Assembly: GCF_002895925.1 (NCBI RefSeq)
Contig: NZ_NWUO01000010.1
Location: 1 to 64,000, forward strand
Source of the DNA: Mixta theicola
Lineage (GTDB): Bacteria > Pseudomonadota > Gammaproteobacteria > Enterobacterales > Enterobacteriaceae
DNA: 64,000 nt
Reading direction: 5' to 3'
In this document: positions 16,443-25,501 of the stretch, piece after piece
Position numbering within the stretch: position 1 is the stretch's first letter
How the letters are laid out: every line of letters begins with the position of its first letter
Position numbers and translations under genes: made by a program
The notes under the pieces: generated by a model
Databases searched by the model: none
The model's input: only the letters and a program-made list of their open reading frames with translations
Told to the model about the DNA's origin: nothing

Positions 16443-16562
16443 CTGTCGCCCAGCCGTTTTTAAAATTTGATGGGACGCAGGATATTACCCATGAATCTAA
16501 CAGGCCGGTTGCCCGCCGGGGCTACAGCAGGTGAGGCGCACGCCCCACCGTTTTACCCGCCC
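16443..16562 (+). pseudogene. Decayed duplicate of an internal toxin-gene segment
   Basis: Aligns with about 15460-15583 of the toxin gene. In the matching frame it reads KFDGTQDITHESNRPVARRG then YSR and a TGA stop, against KFDGAQGVIREYKRSIARRD in the intact gene, with an in-frame 6-base deletion and TVLPA shared afterwards. It has no start of its own and carries a stop, so it is a relic of a second cassette downstream of the immunity gene. Confidence 0.75.
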
Positions 16563-16622
16563 GCCGCCTCGCTGGCTTGGTATTTGTTTGCTGCCGCCGC
16601 ACTTGTTCCTGCGTTTGTTTGT
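16563..16622. repeat. 30-bp repeats, right flank of toxin module
   Basis: Two units starting GCCGCCTCGC (16563) and GCCGCCGCAC (16593), each ending in a TTTGTTTG-type run, related to the units at 14731-14823. They end seven bases from the galR stop codon. Confidence 0.7.
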
Positions 16623-16628
16623 AGTTCT

Positions 16629-17630
16629 TCAACCCGGCGGGCTAACCGAATGCCTGCGCACCAGCGTTGGATTAAACGTATTCGTCACCTCCGGCAGCGG
16701 CTGATTATTCGCTAACGCTAATGCCAGCTCGGCGGCCTGCTGCGCCATTGTCACGATCGGATAACGGATGGTGGTTAAACGCGGACGCACATAACGCGAC
16801 ACCAGCACATCATCGAAGCCGATTAACGACATCTCCTCCGGCACACGAATGCCGTTATCGCTCAGCACCGCTAACGCGCCCGCCGCCATCGAATCGTTAT
16901 AACAGGCGACGGCGGTAAAATTCCTGCCGCGCCCTAACAGCTCCGTCATTGCCTGCTCGCCGCCCACCTCATCCGGCTCGCCAAACGCGACCAGCCGATC
17001 GTTACAGGGCAAACTGTGTTCCTTCAGCGCATCGTAATAACCCTGCAAACGCTCCTCGGCATCGGAAATCGTATGCGTAGAACAAATATAAGCAATCTGA
17101 TCGTGACCCTGCTGAATCAAATGTCGGGTTGCCAGCCAGGCGCCGTAGCGATCGTCCAGCGCAATACAGCGCTGCTGGTAAGCAGGCAGCGAACGATTAA
17201 GCAGCACCATGCCCGGCATCTGCTGCATCAGCTTCTCCAGCTCCTCATCCGGGATCTTTTTGGCATGCACCACCAACGCCGCGCAGCGATGACGCATCAG
17301 CTGCTCAATCGCCTGCCGCTCCTTAATCTCATTGTGGTAACCATTACCAATCAGCAAAAAATTGCCGGTCTGCCAGGCAATCTCATCAACGGCTTTTACC
17401 ATCGCACCAAAAAACGGATCGGAAACATCGCCAACAACCAAACCAATGGTTTCCGTTGACTGCTGGGCCAGCGCGCGCGCGTTGGCGTTCGGGTGATATT
17501 GCAACTGTTCCATTGCGCTAAACACCGCCAGACGAGAATTTTCACTGGCCTTGGGGGAATTATTGATAACGCGCGAAACGGTGGCGACAGAAACGCCCGC
17601 CAGTTTGGCGACATCCTTTATCGTAGCCAT
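16629..17630 (-). CDS. galR: GalR, repressor of galactose genes
   Basis: LacI-family repressor of galactose transport and metabolism, inactivated by galactose. HTH at residues 3-25 (TIKDVAKLAGVSVATVSRVI), then the hinge and a periplasmic-binding-protein-like core. Identity to E. coli GalR is high throughout (for example VGDVSDPFFGAMVKAV, GRGRNFTAVACYNDSMAAGA). At 333 residues it is about ten shorter than E. coli GalR, stopping soon after LVRRHSVS; the stop abuts the repeats of the toxin module. A GTAAACGTTTAC palindrome upstream suggests autoregulation. Confidence 0.96.
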   Translation of the reverse strand: MATIKDVAKLAGVSVATVSRVINNSPKASENSRLAVFSAMEQLQYHPNANARALAQQSTETIGLVVGDVSDPFFGAMVKAVDEIAWQTGNFLLIGNGYHNEIKERQAIEQLMRHRCAALVVHAKKIPDEELEKLMQQMPGMVLLNRSLPAYQQRCIALDDRYGAWLATRHLIQQGHDQIAYICSTHTISDAEERLQGYYDALKEHSLPCNDRLVAFGEPDEVGGEQAMTELLGRGRNFTAVACYNDSMAAGALAVLSDNGIRVPEEMSLIGFDDVLVSRYVRPRLTTIRYPIVTMAQQAAELALALANNQPLPEVTNTFNPTLVRRHSVSPPG

Positions 17631-17649
17631 GAATAGAGTATCTTCCGGG

Positions 17650-17661
17650 GTAAACGTTTAC
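17650..17661. promoter_or_regulatory. GalR/GalS-type operator upstream of galR
   Basis: Perfect 12-bp palindrome GTAAACGTTTAC within GGGGTAAACGTTTACACA, matching the GalR operator pattern (GTGTAAACGNTTACAC type). It lies 20-31 bp upstream of the galR start, well placed for autorepression. Confidence 0.75.
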
Positions 17662-17814
17662 ACATACTGAGAGTGTTGCGGAAAAGACCCGCAAGTTCAA
17701 CCGCACAGAATGTCAGCCCCGTCGCAAAGCACACCGAATATTGCACTTTTATTTTTCTGACGGGAAAGGCTACCATGCCCACCTGTTTCTTTTGCTGACT
17801 TCTGCCTCCGCGCC

Positions 17815-20091
17815 ATGACTTTCAAAAAAGTTCCGCATCTCGCCCACTGGGGCGCCTTCACCGCCGTAACTGAAAATGGCCGGCTCACCAGCTGCGAACC
17901 GTTTTTTGCTGACAGCAATCCCTCGCCGATGCTGCAAAGCATTCCGCAGCTGGTCTATTCGGATAAGCGTATCCGTCAGCCGATGGTGCGCCGCTCCTGG
18001 CTAAAAGCGCGGGAGAACAGCGATCGCACGCTGCGCGGACATGAAGACTTTATCGCCGTTGACTGGGAAACCGCGCTCGATCTGGTCGCGGAAGAAAACC
18101 AGCGCGTACGTGAACGCTACGGTGCCAGCGGCATTTTTACCGGATCGTATGGCTGGTCCTCGGCGGGACGGGTAAACCATGCGCGCACGCTGGTACGGCG
18201 CTTTTACTTCAACGGCGGCGGCGGCGTCGATCAGATGGGCAACTACAGCTGGGGCACGGCGCAATTCTTCCTGCCTTACGTGATCGGCACTTATATGCCG
18301 CTCACCGGACGCGTAACCGACTGGCCAGGCGTTATTGAACACGCAGAAGTGATGCTGGCCTTTGGCGGACTGGCGCTGAAAAATGCGCAGGTTGCTTCGG
18401 GCGGAGCGGGTGAACATACCCTGAAACCGGCGCTGGAGCAGCTGGCGCGCAAAGGCACGCGCGTAATCAACGTCAGCCCGCTGCGCGATGATTGTCCCGC
18501 CTTCCTGAATGCCGACTGGATCGCGATTCGCCCCAATACCGATGTCGCCCTGATGCTGGCGCTTGGCTATGAAATTGAACGCCTTGGCGCGGCGGACCGC
18601 GACTTTCTTAACAGCCACTGCGTTGGCTATCCGCAGCTGCGGGATTATCTGCTGGGACAAAGCGACGGTGTCGCGAAAACGCCGCAGTGGGCCAGCGCTA
18701 TCACCGGCGTCGCGGCGGAGCGCATCGCCGAACTGGCGCGTCAGCTAATCGGTAAACGCAGCTTTATCACCTGTTCCTATGCGGTACAGCGTGCGCATCG
18801 CGGCGAACAGCCCTACTGGATGATGATTGCGCTCTCCGCCATGCTGGGACAGCCGGGCCTGCCGGGCGCAGGCTTCTCGTTTGGGCATGGTTCGATGAAC
18901 AGCGTGGGCAATCCGCGCATTGATACGCCTGCGCCGCAGCTGCCCACCGGGCCAAACCCGGCCGGGCTGGCGATCCCGGTCGCGCGCATCTGCGATATGC
19001 TGCTGCAGCCCGGCGAAAGTTATGCTTTCCAGGGACAAACGCACCGCTATCCCGATATTCATCTGATGCACTGGGCGGGCGGTAACCCTTTCCATCATCA
19101 TCAGCAGCTTAACCGGCTGGTGGAGGGCTGGCAGCGGCCAGACACGGTTATCGTACAGGATATTGTCTGGACGCCAGCGGCGCAGATGGCCGATATTGTA
19201 TTGCCGGTCACCACCACGCTGGAGCGTAACGACATCGGCGGCTCCTCGCGCGATCGCTTTGTTTTCGCTATGCATCAGGCGATCGCTCCACAGCATCAGG
19301 CGCGTAACGATTTCGATATTTTTGCCGATCTGGCCGAGCGCCTCGGCTATCGGGAACGCTTCACCGAAAACCGTAATGAGATGCAATGGATCGCCCACCT
19401 TTATCAGCAGTGCGGCGAAGCGCAGCAGTGTAAAGGCGTACAGTGGCCGACGTTTGATGAATTCTGGCAGCGCGGCTATGCCGACGTTCCGGCCAGCGAG
19501 CGCGACTACATCTTTATGTCTGACTTTCGCGCCGATGCGCAGGCCAGCCCGCTACAGACGGATAGCGGGAAAATCGAACTCTTTTGCCAGACCATCGCTG
19601 ATTATCAGCTGGACGACATGGCGGGGCACCCGGAGTGGCGCGCGCCGCAGGAGTGGCTGGGCAGCGAACAGGCAGATCGCTTCCCGCTGCATCTGATCTC
19701 TGTTCAGCCGGCTGACCGATTGCACAGCCAGCTGGATGCGACGCCGAACGTACAGGCGAACAAAACCGCCGGACATGAAACGCTGTGGATGCATCCGCAG
19801 GATGCGGCGGCACGCGGCATCAGCGATGGCGATGAAATTGAGGTCTTTAATTCGCGCGGCATTATGCTGGCGGGTGTCCGGCTGAACGCTGGCCTGACGC
19901 CGGGCGTGGTGGTTATCTCTACCGGCGCCTGGTTCGATCCTGGCTTTGGCGGAGCCTGGCATCCCTGGGACCGCGCCGGCAATCCTAATGTTCTGACGCT
20001 GGATATTGGTACCTCGTTGTTAACGCAGGGGCCGAACGCTATGTCCTGTCTGGTAGAGATCCGTCAACGGCAAACGTTGCAAAAAAGCTGA
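17815..20091 (+). CDS. Molybdopterin oxidoreductase, BisC-like S/N-oxide reductase
   Basis: 758 residues, homologous end to end to E. coli BisC (biotin sulfoxide reductase) of the DMSO-reductase family. It binds a bis-MGD molybdenum cofactor. The Mo ligand should be Ser145 in GNYSWGTAQ, matching GDYSTGAAQ of the family. SYGWSSAGRV, WAGGNPFHHH, ERNDIGGSS and SVQPADRLHSQL mark the cofactor sites. There is no Tat signal and no N-terminal Fe-S cysteine motif, so it is a soluble cytoplasmic enzyme. Likely role: reduction of biotin or methionine sulfoxides; the substrate is inferred. It is divergent from galR and sits in an interval where E. coli has only the Omr sRNAs. Confidence 0.85.
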   Translation: MTFKKVPHLAHWGAFTAVTENGRLTSCEPFFADSNPSPMLQSIPQLVYSDKRIRQPMVRRSWLKARENSDRTLRGHEDFIAVDWETALDLVAEENQRVRERYGASGIFTGSYGWSSAGRVNHARTLVRRFYFNGGGGVDQMGNYSWGTAQFFLPYVIGTYMPLTGRVTDWPGVIEHAEVMLAFGGLALKNAQVASGGAGEHTLKPALEQLARKGTRVINVSPLRDDCPAFLNADWIAIRPNTDVALMLALGYEIERLGAADRDFLNSHCVGYPQLRDYLLGQSDGVAKTPQWASAITGVAAERIAELARQLIGKRSFITCSYAVQRAHRGEQPYWMMIALSAMLGQPGLPGAGFSFGHGSMNSVGNPRIDTPAPQLPTGPNPAGLAIPVARICDMLLQPGESYAFQGQTHRYPDIHLMHWAGGNPFHHHQQLNRLVEGWQRPDTVIVQDIVWTPAAQMADIVLPVTTTLERNDIGGSSRDRFVFAMHQAIAPQHQARNDFDIFADLAERLGYRERFTENRNEMQWIAHLYQQCGEAQQCKGVQWPTFDEFWQRGYADVPASERDYIFMSDFRADAQASPLQTDSGKIELFCQTIADYQLDDMAGHPEWRAPQEWLGSEQADRFPLHLISVQPADRLHSQLDATPNVQANKTAGHETLWMHPQDAAARGISDGDEIEVFNSRGIMLAGVRLNAGLTPGVVVISTGAWFDPGFGGAWHPWDRAGNPNVLTLDIGTSLLTQGPNAMSCLVEIRQRQTLQKS

Positions 20092-20177
20092 TAAATCACA
20101 TAGCTGGTTACATTTTGCGGGTAACTGTTGCGAATCATTGATAGCCGCCCGTCGCTGCCGCTTGGTACATTTTAAAT

Positions 20178-20252
20178 CCCAGAGGTATTGATGGGTGAAC
20201 ATCAACAAGTTTATTGATTACACCAACCTGCGCAGATGCGCAGGTTTTTTTT
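20178..20252 (+). ncRNA. omrA: OmrA/OmrB small RNA (single copy)
   Basis: The 5' end CCCAGAGGTATTGATGGGTG is the conserved seed of E. coli OmrA and OmrB, and the 3' end has the terminator CCTGCGCA-GA-TGCGCAGG plus eight Ts (20227-20252). These Hfq-dependent RNAs, induced by EnvZ-OmpR, repress outer-membrane protein and curli/flagellar regulator mRNAs by seed pairing. The middle is diverged. Only one copy is present, against two in tandem in E. coli, at the same locus between galR and aas. A TACATT -10 element ends seven bases before the start, and GGTTACATTTTGCGGGTAAC further up could be the OmpR site. Confidence 0.93.
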
Positions 20253-20274
20253 GCCTGCCTTAAGGTCACGGACC

Positions 20275-21996
20275 ATGCCCCGCATACAAAAATTTCTTGG
20301 AAAAGACCAGATTAAAGCGCCGTTCAATCCATTTCGGTTTCGCCTTATTTGCCTGGGCGTGCTGGGATGCCTGACCGTTCTGCTGGCCCGTGTCGCCGAC
20401 CTGCAGTTAATTAATCATCCGATGCTGGAACACGAAGCGGATCAGCGTTCGCTGCGTACCGTTACCCTGCCCACTAACCGTGGCACCCTGCTGGACCGCA
20501 ATGGCGAAACGCTGGCGCTTAGCGTCCCCTCACGCGACATCATTGCCGACCCGCAGCGCGTACTGGAGGCGAACCCCGATTTCACCAGCCCCAAATGGGA
20601 ATATCTGGCCAACGCGCTTAACCAACGTCCGGAACAGCTACAGCAGCAAATTACCGCCAACCCGCATCGCCGCTTCCTTTACCTGGGCCACAAAATCGAA
20701 CTGGGCATTGCCAAGGATATTAGCAAGCTGCATCTGAAAGGCATTAGTACTGTGTATAACGACAGCCGTTTTTATCCGATGAGCGAAGCGGCGGCGCCGC
20801 TTATTGGCATCGTCGGGGCCGATAACATCGGGCTGAACGGGCTGGAAAAAGGCTATGACAAAGTGCTGCAGGGGCAGCCGGGCGTCGAGAAATATCGCCA
20901 GGATCGCGAAGGCAACATCATTTCCATGATCGATTATCAGCCGCCGAAGCAGCCGCCTACCGTGCAGCTCAGCGTTGATAAATTCGATCAGTACACGCTT
21001 TACAGCAAGCTGCGCGATGGCGTGCTGCTGAATAAGGCGGATTCCGGCGCGGCGGTACTGGTTAAGATTGATACCGGGGAAATCCTTGGAATGGCCTCCT
21101 ATCCTTCGTTCAACCCGAACAACTACGCGGACGTCTCGCCTGCGCAGATGCGTAACGTGGCGATCAATGACAGCTTTGAACCGGGATCGACGGTAAAACC
21201 GCTGGTGGTAATGGAGGGGCTGGAGCGTGGCCTGGTGCGGCCTGACTCGGTGCTGGATACCACGCCGTACCGCGTTAACGGCCACCTGATCCGCGACGTG
21301 GGCCACTGGCCACGCCTGACCATGACCGGCATCCTGCAAAAATCGAGCGACATCGGCGTATCGCATATTGCGCTGGCAATGCCAGCAGAAGCGCTGGTGA
21401 ATACCTATCACGCTTTTGGTCTGGGTAAGCCGACCGGCCTGGGGCTGACCGGCGAAAGCGTCGGCTATTTTCCGCTGCATCGTCAGCGCTGGGCGGATAT
21501 TGAACGCGCTACCTTCTCGTTTGGCTACGGATTACGCGTCACGCCGCTACAGATCGCCCGTGAATATGCCACGCTGGGCAGCTATGGCATTTACCGTCCG
21601 CTTTCCATTACCAGGGTAACGCCGCCGGTGATCGGTAAACAGGTCGCCAATCCGGAAACGGTAAAAACGGTGGTGCATATGCTGGAGAGCGATGTATTGC
21701 CTGGCGGGACCGGCATTCGCGCGGCGGTGCCGGGCTACCGGTTAGCCACCAAAACCGGTACGGCGGAGAAAATGGGCGCCAGCGGAAAATATGACGGCGG
21801 CTACGTTAACTATACTGCCGGCATCGCTCCGGCCAGCAATCCGCAGGTGGCGCTGGTGGTAATGATTAACCATCCTACCGCGGGCGATCACTTTGGCGGC
21901 TCGGTCGCCGCGCCGATCTTCGGTAACATTATGGCGCCGGTGCTGAAGCATATGAATATCGCCCCCGATGCGCTGGTAAGCGCCGCGCCGCATTAA
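20275..21996 (+). CDS. Class B penicillin-binding protein, FtsI/PBP3 paralogue
   Basis: 573 residues with one N-terminal membrane anchor (about 21-40), a pedestal domain and a periplasmic transpeptidase domain. The active serine is Ser305 (GSTVKP) and the KTG motif is 493-495 (KTGTAEK). The second motif, SSN in E. coli PBP3, reads Ser357-Ser358-Asp359. It is strongly similar to FtsI (SFGYGL.VTPLQ, GSYGIYRPLSIT), but the true ftsI belongs in the dcw cluster, so this is a second copy comparable to Salmonella PBP3SAL, which replaces PBP3 at acidic pH. A special-condition role is inferred. The ATG at 20275 is chosen because the earlier ATG at 20236 lies in the Omr terminator. Confidence 0.88.
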   Translation: MPRIQKFLGKDQIKAPFNPFRFRLICLGVLGCLTVLLARVADLQLINHPMLEHEADQRSLRTVTLPTNRGTLLDRNGETLALSVPSRDIIADPQRVLEANPDFTSPKWEYLANALNQRPEQLQQQITANPHRRFLYLGHKIELGIAKDISKLHLKGISTVYNDSRFYPMSEAAAPLIGIVGADNIGLNGLEKGYDKVLQGQPGVEKYRQDREGNIISMIDYQPPKQPPTVQLSVDKFDQYTLYSKLRDGVLLNKADSGAAVLVKIDTGEILGMASYPSFNPNNYADVSPAQMRNVAINDSFEPGSTVKPLVVMEGLERGLVRPDSVLDTTPYRVNGHLIRDVGHWPRLTMTGILQKSSDIGVSHIALAMPAEALVNTYHAFGLGKPTGLGLTGESVGYFPLHRQRWADIERATFSFGYGLRVTPLQIAREYATLGSYGIYRPLSITRVTPPVIGKQVANPETVKTVVHMLESDVLPGGTGIRAAVPGYRLATKTGTAEKMGASGKYDGGYVNYTAGIAPASNPQVALVVMINHPTAGDHFGGSVAAPIFGNIMAPVLKHMNIAPDALVSAAPH

Positions 21997-22117
21997 GGAG
22001 GCTGAGATACAACCGCGCAATAAAATAGCCTGTTTGTTTTTTTAACCTGCCAGCGTTGAGTTCAGCAAACCTTTGCTGCATGGTGATAGGCAGTTTTTTA
22101 ACTGCTAAGGAACTGGC

Positions 22118-24259
22118 ATGTTGTTTAATTTTTTCCGTTTTCTGTTTCGTCTACTGTGGCGTGTACAGCTGCGCGGCGATCTCTCCGGGCTGCGCAAAGA
22201 AAAGGTACTGATTGCGCCTAATCACGCGTCGTTTATGGACGGCGCCTTGCTGGCGCTGTTCCTGCCGGTAAAGCCCGTTTTCGCCGTCTATTCCGATATT
22301 ACCGATAAGTGGTTTATGCGCCTGCTTAAGCCGCTGGTGGATTTTGTTCCGCTCGATCCTACGCGGCCCATGTCGCTTAAATACCTGGTGCGTACGCTTA
22401 ATGAGGGGCGTCCGGTGGTGATCTTCCCGGAAGGGCGCATTACCATCACCGGTTCTTTAATGAAAATCTACAGCGGAGCCGGCTTTGTCGCGGCGAAATC
22501 GCAGGCGACGATCGTACCGATGCGCATCGAAGGTGCGGAATACACGCCTTTTGGTCGCCTCGGCGGCACCTTTAAGCGCCGCCTGTTCCCGCGCATTACC
22601 CTGACGGTGCTGCCGTCCACCCTGATTCCCATGCCCGATGCGCCACGCGCCCGCGACCGGCGCGCCCTGGCCGGTGAGCATCTGCATCATATTATGATGG
22701 AGGCGCGAATGGCGGTGCGTCCGCGCGAAACGCTGTTCGAAGCTTTTCTCAGCGCCCGTACCCGCTACGGCTGGTTCAAGCCCTGCATCGAAGATATTAG
22801 TTTTGCCCCGGACAGCTACAGCGGCCTGCTGAAAAAATCGCTGGGCGTGGGGCGCATTCTGGAACGCTATAGCCAGCAAGGCGAATATGTCGGCCTGCTG
22901 CTGCCGAACACCACGGTGACCGCCGCCGCTATTTTCGGCGCCACGCTACGCGCACGCGTTCCGGCAATGCTGAACTACACCGCCGGAGTAAACGGCCTGA
23001 CCAGCGCGGTTACCGCCGCCCGGATAAAAACCGTTTTCACCTCGCGGCAGTTTCTGGATAAAGGCAACCTGTGGCATCTGCCGCAGGGGATCCCGCAGGT
23101 AAAGTGGATCTTCCTGGAAGATCTGAAAGATACTCTTACCGGCAAAGATAAGCTGTGGATCCTGGCGCATCTGCTGATTCCCCGGCACGCTATGCTGCCG
23201 CAGCGGGCGGAGGATGCGGCGATGGTGCTGTTCACTTCCGGCTCGGAAGGCAATCCGAAAGGGGTCGTACACTCGCATAAAAGCCTGCTGGCGAACGTGG
23301 AACAGATTCGTACCGTCGCGGACTTTACGCCGCGCGATCGCTTTATGGCTTCGCTGCCGCTGTTCCATGCCTTTGGCCTGACGGTTGGCCTGTTCACCCC
23401 ATTATTTACCGGCGCTCAGGTGTTTTTATATCCCAGCCCGCTGCACTATCGCATCGTGCCGGAGCTGGTATATGACCGTAACTGCACCGTGCTGTTTGGC
23501 ACCTCGACCTTCCTCGGCAACTATGCCCGTTTCGCCAATCCCTATGATTTTGCGCGCCTGCGCTATGTGGTGGCCGGGGCGGAGAAACTGCAGGAGGGAG
23601 TGCGTCAGCTTTATCAGGATCGTTTCGGCATCCGTATTCTGGAAGGTTATGGCGTTACCGAATGCGCGCCGGTGGTGGCGATTAACGTGCCGATGGCGGC
23701 AAAACCGCATACCGTTGGCCGTCTGCTGCCGGGCATGGATTCGCGTCTGATGTCGGTGCCTGGCATTGAACAGGGCGGACGGCTACAGCTGCGCGGACCG
23801 AATATTATGAATGGCTATCTGCGCGTGGAGCGTCCTGGCGAGCTGGAGCCGCCAATGGCCGATAACGGCGAGGGCGTTATGGAGCCGGGCTGGTACGATA
23901 CCGGCGACATTGTCAGCTTTGATGAAGGCGGCTTCTGCCAGATTCAGGGCAGGGCGAAACGCTTTGCCAAAATTGCCGGCGAGATGGTTTCCCTGGAAGT
24001 TGTTGAGCAGATCGCCCTGAAAGCCTCGCCGGAAAAACAGCATGCCGCCACCATAAAGCCGGACGGCAATCGTGGCGAAGCGCTGGTGCTGTTCACCACC
24101 GATCACGAACTGCAGCGCGATAGTCTGCAGCAGGCGGCCCGCGAGCTGGGCGCGGCGGAGCTGGCGATACCGCGAGATATTCGTTTCCTGCAACAGCTGC
24201 CGCTGCTGGGCAGCGGTAAGCCCGATTTCGTTACGCTGAAAAAAATGGGGGAAGAATGA
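22118..24259 (+). CDS. aas: Aas: lysophospholipid acyltransferase / acyl-ACP synthetase
   Basis: Bifunctional 713-residue inner-membrane enzyme that re-acylates lysophosphatidylethanolamine. Residues about 1-190 are a PlsC-type acyltransferase with the HX4D site NHASFMD (His36, Asp41) and FPEGR. Residues about 230-710 are an AMP-binding acyl-ACP synthetase with [20 protein letters not shown] and YDTGD. It overlaps lplT by 4 bp (ATGA), the conserved aas-lplT pair in which LplT flips the substrate inward. Confidence 0.96.
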   Translation: MLFNFFRFLFRLLWRVQLRGDLSGLRKEKVLIAPNHASFMDGALLALFLPVKPVFAVYSDITDKWFMRLLKPLVDFVPLDPTRPMSLKYLVRTLNEGRPVVIFPEGRITITGSLMKIYSGAGFVAAKSQATIVPMRIEGAEYTPFGRLGGTFKRRLFPRITLTVLPSTLIPMPDAPRARDRRALAGEHLHHIMMEARMAVRPRETLFEAFLSARTRYGWFKPCIEDISFAPDSYSGLLKKSLGVGRILERYSQQGEYVGLLLPNTTVTAAAIFGATLRARVPAMLNYTAGVNGLTSAVTAARIKTVFTSRQFLDKGNLWHLPQGIPQVKWIFLEDLKDTLTGKDKLWILAHLLIPRHAMLPQRAEDAAMVLFTSGSEGNPKGVVHSHKSLLANVEQIRTVADFTPRDRFMASLPLFHAFGLTVGLFTPLFTGAQVFLYPSPLHYRIVPELVYDRNCTVLFGTSTFLGNYARFANPYDFARLRYVVAGAEKLQEGVRQLYQDRFGIRILEGYGVTECAPVVAINVPMAAKPHTVGRLLPGMDSRLMSVPGIEQGGRLQLRGPNIMNGYLRVERPGELEPPMADNGEGVMEPGWYDTGDIVSFDEGGFCQIQGRAKRFAKIAGEMVSLEVVEQIALKASPEKQHAATIKPDGNRGEALVLFTTDHELQRDSLQQAARELGAAELAIPRDIRFLQQLPLLGSGKPDFVTLKKMGEE

Positions 24260-25457
24260 AACGCCCCGTTGATAGCTCCCCGTTAATGTCGCGCGGCATG
24301 CTGGCGGTGATCGTTGCCCAGTTCTTCTCCGCTTTCGGTGATAACGCGCTGCTGTTCGCCACGCTGGCGGTGCTGAAAAATCAGCACTATCCCGACTGGA
24401 GCCAGCCGGTGCTGCAAATGGTATTTGTCGCCACCTATATCCTGCTGGCGCCTTTTGTCGGTCAGCTGGCGGATAGCTTTGCCAAAGGGCGCGTAATGAT
24501 GCTGGCGAACGGCCTGAAACTGCTGGGCGCGCTGGTGATCTGTTTTGGTCTGGAGCCTTTCGCCGGTTATGCGCTGGTCGGTATCGGCGCGGCGGCTTAT
24601 TCACCGGCCAAGTATGGCATTCTTGGCGAAATCACCACCGGCGAGCAGCTGGTCAAAGCCAACGGCCTGATGGAAGCCTCCACCATTGCGGCGATCCTGT
24701 TGGGATCGATGGCGGGCGGCGTGCTGGCGGACTGGAGCCTGCTGGCGGCGCTGATCGCCTGCGTGGTGACTTATGCGCTGGCGGTGGTCGCCAACGTGTC
24801 GATTCCGAAGCTTTCGGCGGCGCGTCCCGGTCAGAGCTGGCATCCGCTGGCGATGTCGCGCAGCTTTTTCCAGGCGGCCCGGCTGCTGTGGCGCAACGGT
24901 GAAACGCGCTTTACGCTGGTGGGCACCAGCCTGTTCTGGGGCGCTGGCGTAACGCTGCGCTTTTTGCTGGTGCTGTGGGTGCCGGTTGCGCTGGGCATCA
25001 CCGACAATAAAACCCCCACGCTACTGAATGCGATGGTGGCGGTCGGGATTGTGATTGGCGCGGCGGCGGCGGCGAAGCTGGTTACGCTAAAATCCGTCGG
25101 ACGCTGTATGCCTGCTGGCGTACTGATTGGCGTCGCGGTGGTGATTTTTGCGCTACAGCACACTCAGCTGAACGCCTATGCGCTGCTGATTGTTATTGGC
25201 GTGCTGGGCGGCTTTTTTGTGGTGCCGCTTAATGCGCTGCTGCAGGAGCGCGGTAAGCAAACGGTCGGCGCGGGTAACGCGATTGCGGTGCAAAATCTGG
25301 GCGAGAACAGCGCAATGTTGCTGATGCTGGGCCTCTATTCGCTGGCGATCGCCAGGGTGCGCCGCCGGTCGCGACCGGCGTCGGCTTTGGCGCGCTGTTT
25401 GCGCTCTCCATCGCCATACTCTGGGGCTGGCAGCTGGCGCAAAAACGTCGCGGATAG
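24256..25457 (+). pseudogene. lplT: Lysophospholipid transporter LplT, frameshifted near 3' end
   Basis: MFS-type flippase that moves lysophospholipids across the inner membrane for Aas. The frame is normal through YSLAIA (25353). It then loses register: the expected ending QGAPPVATG...WQLAQKRRG is present one frame over and stops at 25457, and restoring one base near 25351-25355 gives a 400-residue protein (E. coli 397). As written, the frame reads on to 25686 with a low-complexity Arg/Ser/Ala tail that invades tas. The last two membrane helices would be lost or altered. This may be a true one-base deletion or a sequencing error. The ATGA overlap with aas is intact. Confidence 0.85.
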
Positions 25458-25501
25458 CAAGAGGGATAAGCAGGCGCAGCGTTCAACGCTGCGCCGCTGT
25501 T

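Noticed and set aside
14569-16628. Transposon or prophage carrying the toxin module
   Set aside because: No transposase, integrase, phage gene or target-site duplication could be identified; only flanking short repeats.
16467-16715. 82-residue plus-strand open frame before galR
   Set aside because: It reads the decayed toxin-gene relic out of its ancestral frame, then the repeats, then antisense galR.
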